Source: Streptomyces poonensis (GTDB lineage Bacteria; Actinomycetota; Actinomycetes; Streptomycetales; Streptomycetaceae). From it: a stretch of 64,000 bases of DNA. The notes under the pieces were generated by a model. It searched no databases. It worked only from the letters and a program-made list of their open reading frames with translations, and was not told the DNA's origin. The stretch is taken from the NCBI RefSeq assembly GCF_014650915.1, contig NZ_BMVW01000001.1, positions 1,116,001 to 1,180,000 of the forward strand, read 5' to 3'. Shown here piece by piece: positions 23,455 to 32,857 of the stretch (within the stretch, counting starts at the first letter, position 1; every line of letters starts with the position of its first letter). Made by a program: the position numbers and the translations under genes.

Positions 23455-23489
23455 CGGCCCGCGCCACGGAGGAACCGTGGCGCGGGCCG
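23455..23489. terminator. Bidirectional terminator between ssgE and the MMPL gene
   Basis: CGGCCCGCGCCACGG and its exact complement form a 15-bp stem with a 5-nt loop, 6 nt after the ssgE stop and 39 nt beyond the convergent MMPL stop. Confidence 0.85.
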
Positions 23490-23528
23490 GTGAGACGTGA
23501 GACGAGTGACAGGTGCCGTGGCCGGCCG

Positions 23529-25805
23529 TCAGGCGTTGACGAGCTCCTTGCGGTCGCCGCCGCCACCCCGTCCGTCCTCGCCGTCGGCCAGCTGCTGCTG
23601 CAGCTTCTCGCCCTCGACGTCGACGTTCGGCAGGGCCCGGTCCAGCCACTTCGGCAGCCACCAGGCGGTCCTGCCCAGCAGGGCGAGCACCGCCGGGACG
23701 ATCGCCATACGGACGACGAACGCGTCGAAGAGGACGGCGATCGCGAGGCCGAAGCCGATCATCTTGACCATCTGCTCACTGGAGCCGATGAAGCCCGCGA
23801 AGACCGCCATCATGATGACCGCCGCGGCCGTGACGACCCGGGCGCCGTACTTGAAGCCGGTCACCACCGCCTGGGTCGGCTCCTCTCCGTGGACGTACGC
23901 CTCGCGCATCCGGGTCACGAGGAAGACCTCGTAGTCCATCGCCAGGCCGAAGACCACACCGACCATGAAGATCGGCATCATCGACATGACCGGGCCGGTC
24001 TGCTCGACGCCCAACAGGCCGGACAGCCAGCCCCACTGGAAGACCGCGACGACCGCGCCCAGGGCCGCGAGCACCGACAGCAGGAAGCCGAGGGCCGCCT
24101 TGAGCGGGACGAGGATCGAGCGGAAGACCAGGATCAGCAGGAGGAAGGCCAGGCCGACCACCAGGGCGAGGTACGGGAGCAGCGCGTCGTTGAGCTTCTG
24201 GCTGACGTCGATGTTCATCGCCGTCGAGCCGGTGACCAGGACCTCCGCGTCCGTGTCCGCCTTGATGTCGGCACCCGTGTCACGGATGGCGTGCACCAGG
24301 TCCTCGGTGTCGGCCGAGGACGGCTTCGAGCCCGGGATCACGGTGAGCATGGCGGTGTCGCCGGCCTTGTTGAACGTCGCCGGGTTCACCATGGCCACGT
24401 CGTCGAGGGCCTTGATCTCGTCGGTCACGGTGGCGACCGCGGCCTTCGGGTCGTCGCTCTTCTCCGTGTCGACCACGACCATGAGCGGACCGTTGAGGCC
24501 GGGGCCGAAGCCCTCCGAGATCAGGTCGTAGGCCCGGCGCTGGGTGGTGGAGGTCGGCTGCGCGCCGTCGTCCGGCAGGCCCAGCTCCAGCTGGGTCGCC
24601 GGCACGGCGGCCACACCGAGGCCGACCACACCGAGCAGCAGGACGGCCACCGGACGGCGGACGACGAAGCGGGCCCAGCGGGTGCCCATGTTGGGCTTGT
24701 CGGCGGGCTTGTCGGCCTGCGTCGCCTCGCCGCTGTTCCCGGTCCCCTCGTTCTTGCTCTTGCCGCCCTTGCCGCCGAACAGCTTGCTCTTCGCACCGGC
24801 GGGCTGGATCCTGCCGCCCGCGTAGCCGAGCAGCGCCGGAATCAGGGTCAGGGCCACCAGGACCGCGACGACGACCGTGCCCGCGGCGGCCGCGCCCATC
24901 TTCGTCAGCATCGGGATGTTGACGACGGCCAGGCCCACCAGGGCGATGACGACGGTGAGACCGGCGAACACCACCGCGGAGCCGGCGGTGCCGACGGCCC
25001 GGCCGGCCGCCTGCTCGCGGTCGCGTCCCTCGGCCAGTTCGGCCCGGTAGCGGGAGACGATGAACAGCGCGTAGTCGATGCCGACGGCGAGGCCGATCAT
25101 CGAGGCGAGGATCGGAGTGGTGGAGTCCAGTTCGAGGGTGCTGGCCAGCGCCGTGATGGTGCCTACGCCGATGCCCACGCCGATGATCGCGGTCAGCAGC
25201 GGCAGCCCGGCCGCGACCAGCGAGCCCAGGGTGATGACGAGGACGACCGCGGCGATGGCGATACCGATGATCTCGGCGGCGCCCGTGTGCGGGACGGCGG
25301 AGAGCGCGTCACCGCCGATCTCGACGGTCAGCCCGCTCTCCTGGGCCTCGTCGACCGCCTTCTCCAGGGCGTCCTTGGAGGAATCCTCGAGCTCCAGGGC
25401 GGAGACCTCGTACGACACCTGCGCGTACGCGATCGTCTTGTCCTGGCTGAGGCTCTGGGTCACGTACGGGTCGGTGACGGAGACGACCTCGGAGCCGTTG
25501 CCGAGCTCCTTCACGGTCTGCTCGACGGTCGCCTTGTGGGCGGCGTCCGTCATCTTCCCGCCGTCCGGCGCCTGGAAGACGACCCGGGCGGTCGCTCCGT
25601 CGGCACTGGCGTTGGGGAAACGTTCCTCCAGCAGATCGAAGGTCTTCTGCGCCTCGGTGCCGGGGATCGAGAACGAGGTGGAGCCCGCGGCGGGGGCACT
25701 GGCCGCCCCGGCACCGACGAGGGCGAGCAGGGCCACCCAGAACAGGGCGACGAGATGCCGTCGCCGGAAGGCGAACCGGCCTAGTTTGTAGAGCAATGTG
25801 GCCAC
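23529..25805 (-). CDS. MMPL-family RND transporter
   Basis: A 758-residue inner-membrane transporter with 12 predicted helices and two large extracytoplasmic loops (about 40-200 and 410-540), typical of MMPL proteins that export lipids or drugs using proton flux. The paired motifs GLAVGIDYALFIVSRYR and GLAMDYEVFLVTRMREA carry the proton-relay Asp-Tyr pairs. A Lys/Gly/Glu-rich cytoplasmic linker separates the halves. GTG 25805 follows GGGAG. It is 175 nt downstream of a TetR gene in the same direction, whose twin operators probably control both. The substrate is unknown. Confidence 0.92.
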   Translation of the reverse strand: MATLLYKLGRFAFRRRHLVALFWVALLALVGAGAASAPAAGSTSFSIPGTEAQKTFDLLEERFPNASADGATARVVFQAPDGGKMTDAAHKATVEQTVKELGNGSEVVSVTDPYVTQSLSQDKTIAYAQVSYEVSALELEDSSKDALEKAVDEAQESGLTVEIGGDALSAVPHTGAAEIIGIAIAAVVLVITLGSLVAAGLPLLTAIIGVGIGVGTITALASTLELDSTTPILASMIGLAVGIDYALFIVSRYRAELAEGRDREQAAGRAVGTAGSAVVFAGLTVVIALVGLAVVNIPMLTKMGAAAAGTVVVAVLVALTLIPALLGYAGGRIQPAGAKSKLFGGKGGKSKNEGTGNSGEATQADKPADKPNMGTRWARFVVRRPVAVLLLGVVGLGVAAVPATQLELGLPDDGAQPTSTTQRRAYDLISEGFGPGLNGPLMVVVDTEKSDDPKAAVATVTDEIKALDDVAMVNPATFNKAGDTAMLTVIPGSKPSSADTEDLVHAIRDTGADIKADTDAEVLVTGSTAMNIDVSQKLNDALLPYLALVVGLAFLLLILVFRSILVPLKAALGFLLSVLAALGAVVAVFQWGWLSGLLGVEQTGPVMSMMPIFMVGVVFGLAMDYEVFLVTRMREAYVHGEEPTQAVVTGFKYGARVVTAAAVIMMAVFAGFIGSSEQMVKMIGFGLAIAVLFDAFVVRMAIVPAVLALLGRTAWWLPKWLDRALPNVDVEGEKLQQQLADGEDGRGGGGDRKELVNA

Positions 25806-25980
25806 GGGGCGTACTCCCGTTCAGGTCGTGATGGGGCATACGGGCAGGGAAGGTTCCCCTGTGGGGACAGGGGGGACCGGCCCGACGACGAGAGCGGACG
25901 CGTCAGGCGATCAGCTGCCGGTCGGGCAGCAACCGCGGGGATTTCTCGGTGGGACGGGGTCCACCGGCGGGGCGGGGGCC

Positions 25981-26583
25981 CTACCGGTCGGTCGGCACGC
26001 CGAGGGCGGGGAGGACCACGGCATCGACGTACGAGGTCAGGAAGGCCCGCGTGGGAGGCCGCTGCTCGAGCAGCGCCCGGGTGGCGAAGGCACCGAGCAT
26101 CATGTGCACCATGTACTCGAGCGCCGGGTTGTCCGCACGGACTTCCCCACGGTCGACGGCGCGCCGGATCACCCGGTGGAACTCCTTCATCTCCGGTTCC
26201 ACGAGCAGTTCCTGCAGAGCCTGGAGGAGATCCGGGTTCGTGTGGATCGCCATGGCGAGGCCCCGCAGCAGTGCGGAGTTCTGCTCCATGACGGCGTCGT
26301 CCTCACGTCCCACCAGGGCGAGCAGATCGCCGCGCAGCGAGCCGGTGTCGATGTCGGCGGTGTTGCCCGGCTTGATGCACCGGACCGCCTTCACCACCAG
26401 CTCGGCCTTGCCGCCCCACTGGCGGTAGAGGGTGGCCTTGCTGGACCGGGTGCGGGCCGCCACGGCGTCCATGGTCAGGGCGTCGTAGCCGACCTCCCGA
26501 AGCAGGTCGAGCACGGCCGTGTACAGCTCGGCCTCGCGCTCAGGTGTGATCCGACTGCGGCGCGTCGTCGCGACTCCGGTCAT
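25981..26583 (-). CDS. TetR-family repressor, probable regulator of the MMPL transporter
   Basis: A 200-residue TetR/AcrR regulator. The N-terminal helix-turn-helix is clear: YTAVLDLLREVGYDALTMDAV followed by ARTRSSKATLYRQWGGKAELV. The C-terminal ligand domain (about 80-200) fits the TetR_C type with LRGLAMAIHTNPDLLQAL. ATG 26583 is used, with GGAAGG 8 nt upstream; a GTG 9 nt earlier is possible. Two identical-arm palindromes upstream of its start are almost certainly its operators, and MMPL is the natural target. The tricorn-like gene diverges from the same region and might be co-regulated. Confidence 0.9.
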   Translation of the reverse strand: MTGVATTRRSRITPEREAELYTAVLDLLREVGYDALTMDAVAARTRSSKATLYRQWGGKAELVVKAVRCIKPGNTADIDTGSLRGDLLALVGREDDAVMEQNSALLRGLAMAIHTNPDLLQALQELLVEPEMKEFHRVIRRAVDRGEVRADNPALEYMVHMMLGAFATRALLEQRPPTRAFLTSYVDAVVLPALGVPTDR

Positions 26584-26653
26584 CACCCCCACCTTCCTGC
26601 TCCTCGCCCAGGGCGTCAGGTTATCGCCCGACGGAACGTCGGCCCAGCCCTGA

Positions 26654-26668
26654 ACGAAACGGTTTCGT
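26654..26668. promoter_or_regulatory. TetR operator, copy 1
   Basis: ACGAAAC-G-GTTTCGT, a perfect 15-bp palindrome 70 nt upstream of the tetR start. Confidence 0.7.
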
Positions 26669-26700
26669 ACTGCTACGAAGATAGCCCGCGAACCTGCGAA

Positions 26701-26715
26701 ACGAAACCGTTTCGT
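26701..26715. promoter_or_regulatory. TetR operator, copy 2
   Basis: ACGAAAC-C-GTTTCGT, identical arms to copy 1, with the centres 47 bp apart (about 4.5 helical turns). It lies about 93 nt before the divergent tricorn-like gene. Confidence 0.7.
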
Positions 26716-26808
26716 ACGTGTGCTGGGTCACAGAACTCACGTCACCCCCCGGAGGCAGTCAAATCGTCATAAGTTGCCAGTGCCCCGCCCGCGGAAAAGC
26801 ATGGGTGG

Positions 26809-29800
26809 GTGAGCGACGAGTACGAGCACGCGGCCGCGACCGGGACGGCCGAGGACACCGCAGCGACCGGGACGGCCGGGGACACCGCAGCGGTCAGGTC
26901 GGCCGAGAGCTCCACAGCGGTCAGGTCGGCCGAGAGCTCCACAGCAGCCGGGGCGGTCGAGGACACCACAACAGCCGGGTCGGCCGAGAACTCCGCAGCA
27001 GCCGGGGCGGCCGAGGACGACCACTCCCCCGGCTATCTCCGTTTCCCCCACCTCCACGGCGACCGGCTCTGCTTCGCGGCCGAGGACGACCTGTGGGTGG
27101 CCGACCTCGACGGGCCGCGCCGCGCCTGGCGGCTCACCGTGGACCGCACCAAGGCCGGGCACCCGCGCTTCTCGCCCGACGGCCGGCACATCGCGTACAC
27201 GAGCTGGCGCACCCTGGACCCCGAGATCCATCTGACGCCGGTGGCCGGCGGGCCCACGGAGCGGCTCACCTACTGGGGCAGCTCCGACACCCGGGTCTGC
27301 GGCTGGTCCCCCGAGGGCGACATCCTGGCCGTCACCTCCTACGGGCAGCCCTTCTCCCACCTCACCTGGGCCCACAAGGTCCCCGTCGACGGCAGTCCGG
27401 GCGGACGGCTGCCGTGGGGCCCGGTCTCCGACATCCAGTGCGCCGACCTCGCCGACGCCCCCCGACTTCCCGGCTCCGGGGACGGACACAGAACCCTGCT
27501 GCTCACCGGCACCCCGCCGCACGAGCCCGCCTCCTGGAAGCGCTACCGGGGCGGCGCCACGGGCCGGCTGTGGCTGCACGGGCAGCGGCTGCTCGCCGGC
27601 CTCGAGGGCCATCTGCACTCGCCGATGTTCGTCGCCGGCCGGATCGCCTTCCTCTCCGACCACGAGGGCGTCGGCAACCTCTACTCCTGTGCGTACGACG
27701 GCTCCGACCTGCGCCGGCACACCGACCACGACGCCTTCTACGCCCGGCACGCCTCCTCCGACGGCCGGCGGGTGGTGTACCAGTGCGCGGGCGAGCTGTG
27801 GATCGTCGACGGCCTCTCCCCGGACTCCGGGCCGCGCCGCCTGGACGTACGGCTGTGCGGTCCGCGCGCGGGGCGCCGCACCCACCAGGTGCCGGCCGGG
27901 CAGCACGTCGGCGGCCTCTCGGTCGACGAGACGGGGCGGGCCAGCGCGGTCGTCGTCCGCGGCAGCCTGTACTGGCTGACGCACCGCGACGGCCCCGCCC
28001 GCACCATCGCCGACACCCCCGGCGTACGGGTGCGGCTGCCCGAGATGCTCGGCACGGGCGGCCAGGTGGCGTACGTGACGGACGCGGAGGGCGAGGACGC
28101 CGTCGAGATCGCGTACCTGCCGCGGGCCACCGGTCCCCGGGCGCCGCGCCGGCTGGCCTCCGGGCGGCTGGGACGGGTGCTGGAGATGGTGTCCGACCCG
28201 GACGGCGAGCGCCTCGCGATCGCCTCGCACGACGGGCGGCTGCTGCTGCTCGACGCGTCGGAGACGGCGGAGGGGCCGGAGGCGGCGGAGGGAGCGGGCG
28301 GCGAGGTGACGGAGCTCGTCCGGTCCGACAACGGGCCGGTGCGCGATCTCGCGTTCTCCCCGGACGGGGCCTGGCTGACCTGGGCGCACCCGGGCATCGG
28401 GCGGACCCTGCGGCAGATCAGGATCGCCCGGATCGCGGACCGGCTGATCGTCGACGTCACCGACGGCCGCTTCGAGGACGAGAGCCCGGTGTTCACCCGC
28501 GACGGCCGCTATCTCGCCTTCCTGTCGTGGCGCGGCTTCGACCCGGTGTACGACGTGCACACCGGGGACCTGTCCTTCCCGCTGGGCTGCCGCCCGTACC
28601 TGGTGCCGCTGTCGTCGGCGACCCCGTCGCCGTTCGCGCTGAACCCGGAGGGGCGCCCCGCGGCCGGCGGACTCGATCCGGGAGAGGGCACGGGCGACGG
28701 CGCGGCGGTCGTGGAGGTCGAGGGGCTGTCGAGCCGGGTGACGGCCTTCCCGGTCACGGCGTCCAAGTACTCGTCGCTGCACCCGGTCGAGGGCGGCGGG
28801 CTGGTCTGGCTGCGCTGGCCGATCTCGGGCGCGCTGGGCGAGACGTTCGCGAACCCCGACGACATGACCGGGCGGCCGACGCTGGAGCACTTCAACATCG
28901 CCAAGGCGAGACGGTCCGAGCTCGTCGGCCATCTCGACGCGTTCGCCGTCAGCGGGGACGGCTCGCGGCTGGTGGTCGTGGACGAGGGCGACCTGCGGGC
29001 GGTGCCGGCCACCGAGCCGGGCGACAGCGACTCGACCACCTGGATCGATCTGCGGCGCATCCTGCACGAGGCCGACCCCGCGGCGGAGTGGCGGCAGGCC
29101 TACGCGGAGGCGGGCCGGATCATCGGCGCCTACTTCTGGGAACCGAACATGTGCGGCATCGACTGGGACGCGGTGCTGGACCAGTACCGGCCGCTGGTCG
29201 AACGGGTCGCCTCCCCCGACGAGTTCGCGGATCTGCTGCGCGAGGTGCTGGGCGAACTGGGCACGTCCCACGCGTACGTGGCGCCCGCCCGCCGCAACGA
29301 GGGCCCGCCGCACTACCAGCGCCGACAGGGGCTGCTCGGCGCCGACTTCCTGTGCCGGGACGGACGGTGGACGGTGCGGCGGATCCTGCCCGGCGACTCC
29401 TCCGACTCCCGGGCCCGCTCGCCCCTGGCCGGCTCCGGGGTCCGCGAGGGCGCGGTGCTCACGCATGTCGACGGGCGGCCGGTGGATCCGGTGACGGGTC
29501 CGTACCCGCTGCTGGCGGGGGCGGCGGCCACGACGGTGGAGCTGACGTTCGTGCAGCCCGTGGGGCCCGTGCAACCTATGGAGCCTGTGGAACCTGTGGA
29601 ACCTGCGGGGCCTGTACGGTCTGTGGGGCCCGTGACCGGCGGGGGAGACGCCCCGCGGGCCGACGCCACGGAGCCGGTCGAAGCGGCCGAGGTGCCCGAG
29701 GTGCCCGAGGTGCCCGAGGTAGTTGACGTACCCGAGGGATCCGAGGTTTCCAAGGTGTCCGAGGTGTCCGACGCGCGGCCCCGGCGGGTGGCCGTCGTCC

Positions 29801-30507
29801 CGCTCGTCGACGAGATGCCGCTGCGGTACCAGGCCTGGGTGGCGGGCCGCCGCGCGGTCGTCCGGGAGCTGAGCGACGGGCGCTGCGGTTATCTGCACAT
29901 CCCGGACATGGGCGGCTCGGGCTGGGCCCAGTTCAACCGCGACCTGCGCATGGAGGTCTCCCGGCCCGCGCTGATCGTGGACGTCCGGGGCAACGCGGGC
30001 GGGCACATCAGCGAACTGGTCGTGGAGAAGCTGACGCGCCGGATCATCGGCTGGGACCTCACGCGCAACGCCCAGCCGGTGCCGTACGCATCGACCGCCC
30101 CGTGCGGTCCGGTGGTCGCGCTCGCGGACGAGGCGACCGCGTCGGACGGCGACATGATCACCGCGGCCTTCAAGCAGCTGGGGCTCGGCCCGGTCGTCGG
30201 CCGGCGCACCTGGGGCGGGGTCGTCGGCATGACCGGGCGGCACCGCCTCGGCGACGGCACGGTCATCACGGTGCCGATGAACGCCGCCTGGTTCGACGCG
30301 TACGGCTGGTCCGTGGAGAACCACGGCGTGGAACCCGACGTGGATGCCCTGCGCACTCCGCTGGACTGGGCCGAGGGCCGGTACGCGCAGCTGGACGACG
30401 CGGTCCGGCTGGCCCTGGACCTGCTCACCACGCATCCGCCCGCGTCCCCGCCGGACTACTCCGACGTACCGGACCGCAGACGGCCGGAGCTGCCGCCGCG
30501 GGCGTGA
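26809..30507 (+). CDS. Tricorn-like protease (S41 family)
   Basis: A 1,232-residue tricorn-type peptidase. After a repetitive Ala/Thr/Glu leader (about 1-70) come two beta-propellers (about 75-740) of PD40/WD40-like blades, including FSPDGRHIAYTSWRT and FSPDGAWLTWAHPG. These gate access to a central chamber. The S41 core includes GTSHAYV (His 821, charge relay), a PDZ segment, the GNAGGH strand, nucleophile Ser 1112 in TASDGDM, and VENHGVEPD with the conserved Glu. Such enzymes trim peptides released by the proteasome. A variable linker in the PDZ region contains VPEVPEV-type repeats. GTG 26809 is the first start with acceptable spacing. It lacks a signal peptide, so it is cytoplasmic. Confidence 0.92.
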   Translation: MSDEYEHAAATGTAEDTAATGTAGDTAAVRSAESSTAVRSAESSTAAGAVEDTTTAGSAENSAAAGAAEDDHSPGYLRFPHLHGDRLCFAAEDDLWVADLDGPRRAWRLTVDRTKAGHPRFSPDGRHIAYTSWRTLDPEIHLTPVAGGPTERLTYWGSSDTRVCGWSPEGDILAVTSYGQPFSHLTWAHKVPVDGSPGGRLPWGPVSDIQCADLADAPRLPGSGDGHRTLLLTGTPPHEPASWKRYRGGATGRLWLHGQRLLAGLEGHLHSPMFVAGRIAFLSDHEGVGNLYSCAYDGSDLRRHTDHDAFYARHASSDGRRVVYQCAGELWIVDGLSPDSGPRRLDVRLCGPRAGRRTHQVPAGQHVGGLSVDETGRASAVVVRGSLYWLTHRDGPARTIADTPGVRVRLPEMLGTGGQVAYVTDAEGEDAVEIAYLPRATGPRAPRRLASGRLGRVLEMVSDPDGERLAIASHDGRLLLLDASETAEGPEAAEGAGGEVTELVRSDNGPVRDLAFSPDGAWLTWAHPGIGRTLRQIRIARIADRLIVDVTDGRFEDESPVFTRDGRYLAFLSWRGFDPVYDVHTGDLSFPLGCRPYLVPLSSATPSPFALNPEGRPAAGGLDPGEGTGDGAAVVEVEGLSSRVTAFPVTASKYSSLHPVEGGGLVWLRWPISGALGETFANPDDMTGRPTLEHFNIAKARRSELVGHLDAFAVSGDGSRLVVVDEGDLRAVPATEPGDSDSTTWIDLRRILHEADPAAEWRQAYAEAGRIIGAYFWEPNMCGIDWDAVLDQYRPLVERVASPDEFADLLREVLGELGTSHAYVAPARRNEGPPHYQRRQGLLGADFLCRDGRWTVRRILPGDSSDSRARSPLAGSGVREGAVLTHVDGRPVDPVTGPYPLLAGAAATTVELTFVQPVGPVQPMEPVEPVEPAGPVRSVGPVTGGGDAPRADATEPVEAAEVPEVPEVPEVVDVPEGSEVSKVSEVSDARPRRVAVVPLVDEMPLRYQAWVAGRRAVVRELSDGRCGYLHIPDMGGSGWAQFNRDLRMEVSRPALIVDVRGNAGGHISELVVEKLTRRIIGWDLTRNAQPVPYASTAPCGPVVALADEATASDGDMITAAFKQLGLGPVVGRRTWGGVVGMTGRHRLGDGTVITVPMNAAWFDAYGWSVENHGVEPDVDALRTPLDWAEGRYAQLDDAVRLALDLLTTHPPASPPDYSDVPDRRRPELPPRA

Positions 30508-30543
30508 TCCGGCCGGGCGGAGGAACAGGACAGAGACAACCGA

Positions 30544-30574
30544 GAAGGGGTGCCCCCATCGGGGACACCCCTTC
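30544..30574. terminator. Bidirectional terminator
   Basis: GAAGGGGTG...CACCCCTTC with an inner CCCC/GGGG pair and a single mismatch, loop ATC. It lies between the tricorn-like gene and a convergent small gene. Confidence 0.75.
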
Positions 30575-30597
30575 CGTTCCGCATACATCCAGGCAGG

Positions 30598-30819
30598 TCA
30601 GATGTCGTACTCGTCGTCGAGACGGTTCCGCTGGTCCCGGTCCCGTATCGCGCGTTCCGCGTCCTGTCGGCCTCGCTGGCCCTGCTGCTGGGCGCGTTCG
30701 CCGGTCTGGCGGGCACGCTCGCTCGTCTCGTCGTGACCCTGGCCGATCCGGCTCTTCGCCTGCTGCGCCTGCTGCTTCAGCTGCTCGGCCTTGTCCTGGA
30801 ACTGGTCCTTCATGCCCAT
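30598..30819 (-). CDS. Small hydrophilic coiled-coil protein
   Basis: A 73-residue, very charged, Gln-rich protein: MGMKDQFQDKAEQLKQQAQQ continuing as AKSRIGQGHDETSERARQ, almost certainly one long amphipathic helix. The layout resembles small stress-related proteins of the CsbD or antitoxin-like kind, but no family can be asserted. ATG 30819 is used because GGGAG is 8 nt upstream; GTG 30828 and ATG 30813 are alternatives. It stands alone between a terminator and the SDR operon. Confidence 0.7.
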   Translation of the reverse strand: MGMKDQFQDKAEQLKQQAQQAKSRIGQGHDETSERARQTGERAQQQGQRGRQDAERAIRDRDQRNRLDDEYDI

Positions 30820-30899
30820 GCTGTTCACTCCCGTTGTGGGTGAGGGGATTGGGCCTCGACCAGACTGACACGGCCGGACATTACACGCATTTCGAGCAG

Positions 30900-31898
30900 T
30901 TACGAACGGTCACCCACCGTGTCGCGCTCCTCCTCGTCGGCCGCTCCGCCCGCTCCCACGAGCCCCTTGCGCACACTGCCGAGCCGCGGTTCGAACCGGC
31001 GCATCTCCCGCTGGCCCACGGTCCCGATGAGCGCGGGCAGATACCCTCGGATGCCCTGCATCCCGCGCAGCCACCACTGCCCGTACACATGGCTCGACCG
31101 CCGCTCGATGCCGTCGACCATCCGGTCCACGGCCGGTCCCAACGGGTACGTCTTGTTCGACGGCCACGGCAGCCGCTGCCGCAACTCCCGCATCACGTCG
31201 TCCTGATCGGCGCCGCGCACCATGTCGGTGTCGGTCCACGAGAGGTACGCGACCCCGACCTTCACCCCCTTGTGGCCGACCTCGGCGCGCAGGCTGTGCG
31301 CGTACGCCTCCACGCCCGACTTGGAGGCGCAGTACGCGCTCATCATGGGGGCCGGGGTGATCGCCGCAAGCGAGGCCACCTGGAGCAGATAGCCGCGGCT
31401 CTCGGTGAGCGCCGGCAGGAACACCCGTGCCGTCACCGCCGATCCGATCAGATTCACCTCGATCACCCGCCGCCATGCCACCGGGTCGGAGTCGGCGAAG
31501 GGACCGCCGTTCGCGACACCGGCGTTGGCGACGACGATGTCGATCCTGCCGAAGCGTTCCTTCACCTCCTCCGCGACCCGCGCCATGGCCTCGTGGTCGG
31601 TGACGTCGGCGTGCCAGTACTCGCTCTCGCCGTGCAGCCGCGCCGAGACCTCCTTGAGGGCCTCCGGCTCCAGCCCGACGAGCGCGATCCGCGCGCCGCG
31701 CACGGAGAGCTTGCGGGCGAGGAGCTCACCGACGCCCCGCGCGGCACCCGTGATCACCGCGACCTTGCCGTCCAGCACGTTCCTGCCGTTGCCGCTCGTC
31801 CTGCCGTTGCCGCTCATCCTGCCGTTGCCGCTCTTCCCACCGCTCCCGCTGTTCCCACCGCTCCCGCCGCTCCAGCTCTTCCCGCCGCTCCCGCTCAT
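30900..31898 (-). CDS. Short-chain dehydrogenase/reductase with Gly/Ser-repeat leader
   Basis: A 332-residue SDR. The Rossmann motif is GAARGVGE (TGxxxGxG variant), followed by ADVTD, NAG in VVANAGVANGG, catalytic Ser in LLQVASLAAI and YxxxK as YCASK. The classical fold spans about 45-250, with a longer C-terminal part. The first 40 residues are a low-complexity run of SGSGG/SGNGR units encoded by a short tandem DNA repeat, probably a disordered extension. Its ATG overlaps the hydrolase stop (ATGA), so it is the last gene of a coupled three-gene operon and may supply or remove the ketone/alcohol used by the monooxygenase. Confidence 0.9.
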   Translation of the reverse strand: MSGSGGKSWSGGSGGNSGSGGKSGNGRMSGNGRTSGNGRNVLDGKVAVITGAARGVGELLARKLSVRGARIALVGLEPEALKEVSARLHGESEYWHADVTDHEAMARVAEEVKERFGRIDIVVANAGVANGGPFADSDPVAWRRVIEVNLIGSAVTARVFLPALTESRGYLLQVASLAAITPAPMMSAYCASKSGVEAYAHSLRAEVGHKGVKVGVAYLSWTDTDMVRGADQDDVMRELRQRLPWPSNKTYPLGPAVDRMVDGIERRSSHVYGQWWLRGMQGIRGYLPALIGTVGQREMRRFEPRLGSVRKGLVGAGGAADEEERDTVGDRS

Positions 31899-32857
31899 GC
31901 GCTCGCCTCCTCGTTCGCCGCACCCGCGCTTTCCGCCGCCGACTCGTCCCCCGCACCCGGGAGGTACGTACCGACGAGCTCGCGGATGCGAGAGGTGACC
32001 AGTTCCGGGGCCTCGACCGGGGTCATGTGCCCGACGCCCGGCAGTTCGGTGACGCCGACGCACTCCGGCAGCGCGGCGGCCATCGCGCGCGAGTGCACAG
32101 GCGGGGTGAGCCGGTCCGCCGTACCGATGACGACGGCCGTGGGCACCCTCAACTCCCGTACCCCGTGCTCCAGATCGAGCAGGTCGAGCACGCCCGCCCA
32201 GGTGCAGCGGACGCCGGTCGGGCACGCGTGCACGATCCGCGCGCACGCCTCCACCATGAGCGGGGACGAACCCGGGCCCATCGTCGCGTACTTGAGGATC
32301 CGCATCCCGACCGGCGTGACCGGTCCGAGCGGCAGCCGCGCGCCGAGGATCTTCCGCGTGACGAAGGTGCGCAGCCCGCCCGCGGGCAGCGGCAGCACCA
32401 GCGACTCGGCGACCAGCTTCGAACTGCCCGTGCTGCACAGCAGGACCGCTGCCGCGTGCTCGCGGAAGGCAGGCCGCCCGGCCGCCGCCATCACGGTCAT
32501 CCCGCCCATGGAGTGCCCGACGATCACGGCCTTCTCCCCTGGCGCGAGCGTGGCCCGCAGCACCGCCTCCAGGTCGTCGGCGAGGGCGTCGGTGCTGCAC
32601 GTGGCCGCGGCCGGGGTGCGTCCGTGTCCGCGCTGGTCGTAGGCGACGACCCGGTGGTCGGCGGCCAGGGCCCGTATCTGCGCCGCCCAGAAGGCCGTCG
32701 AGCAGGTCCAGCCGTGGGCGAGAACGACGGCGGGGGCGCCCTCGGGACCGTGCACCTCGACGTGCAGCCGGGAGCCGTCGGCGGACCGGGCGGTCAGCTC
32801 ACGCACGGGCACCGGCGGGGCGTACGGTCCGCTCTTCACATGCATGAGTCGGGTCAT
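31895..32857 (-). CDS. Alpha/beta hydrolase, probable esterase acting after the monooxygenase
   Basis: A 320-residue alpha/beta hydrolase. It has HGW in LAHGWTCSTAFW (oxyanion region), nucleophile GHSMGG (about residue 117), the acid in GTADRLTPP and the catalytic His in GVGHMTPVEAP. There is no signal peptide. It is sandwiched with 4-nt overlaps between a Baeyer-Villiger-type monooxygenase and an SDR, so the likely task is hydrolysis of the ester or lactone made by the first enzyme. The substrate is unknown. Confidence 0.9.
   Translation of the reverse strand: MTRLMHVKSGPYAPPVPVRELTARSADGSRLHVEVHGPEGAPAVVLAHGWTCSTAFWAAQIRALAADHRVVAYDQRGHGRTPAAATCSTDALADDLEAVLRATLAPGEKAVIVGHSMGGMTVMAAAGRPAFREHAAAVLLCSTGSSKLVAESLVLPLPAGGLRTFVTRKILGARLPLGPVTPVGMRILKYATMGPGSSPLMVEACARIVHACPTGVRCTWAGVLDLLDLEHGVRELRVPTAVVIGTADRLTPPVHSRAMAAALPECVGVTELPGVGHMTPVEAPELVTSRIRELVGTYLPGAGDESAAESAGAANEEASA

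Noticed and set aside
23490..25784. A 764-codon open frame opposite the MMPL transporter
   Set aside because: His/Asp/Arg/Gly-rich shadow of a membrane protein gene.
29690..29770. Repeat array resembling a CRISPR or satellite
   Set aside because: The repeats are in-frame codons for a Val-Pro-Glu linker in the protease, without spacers.
26767..30588. A 1,273-codon open frame on the strand opposite the tricorn-like gene
   Set aside because: It is a by-product of the GC-rich third codon positions of the real gene; the translation is Arg/Gly/Pro/His-rich with no domain.
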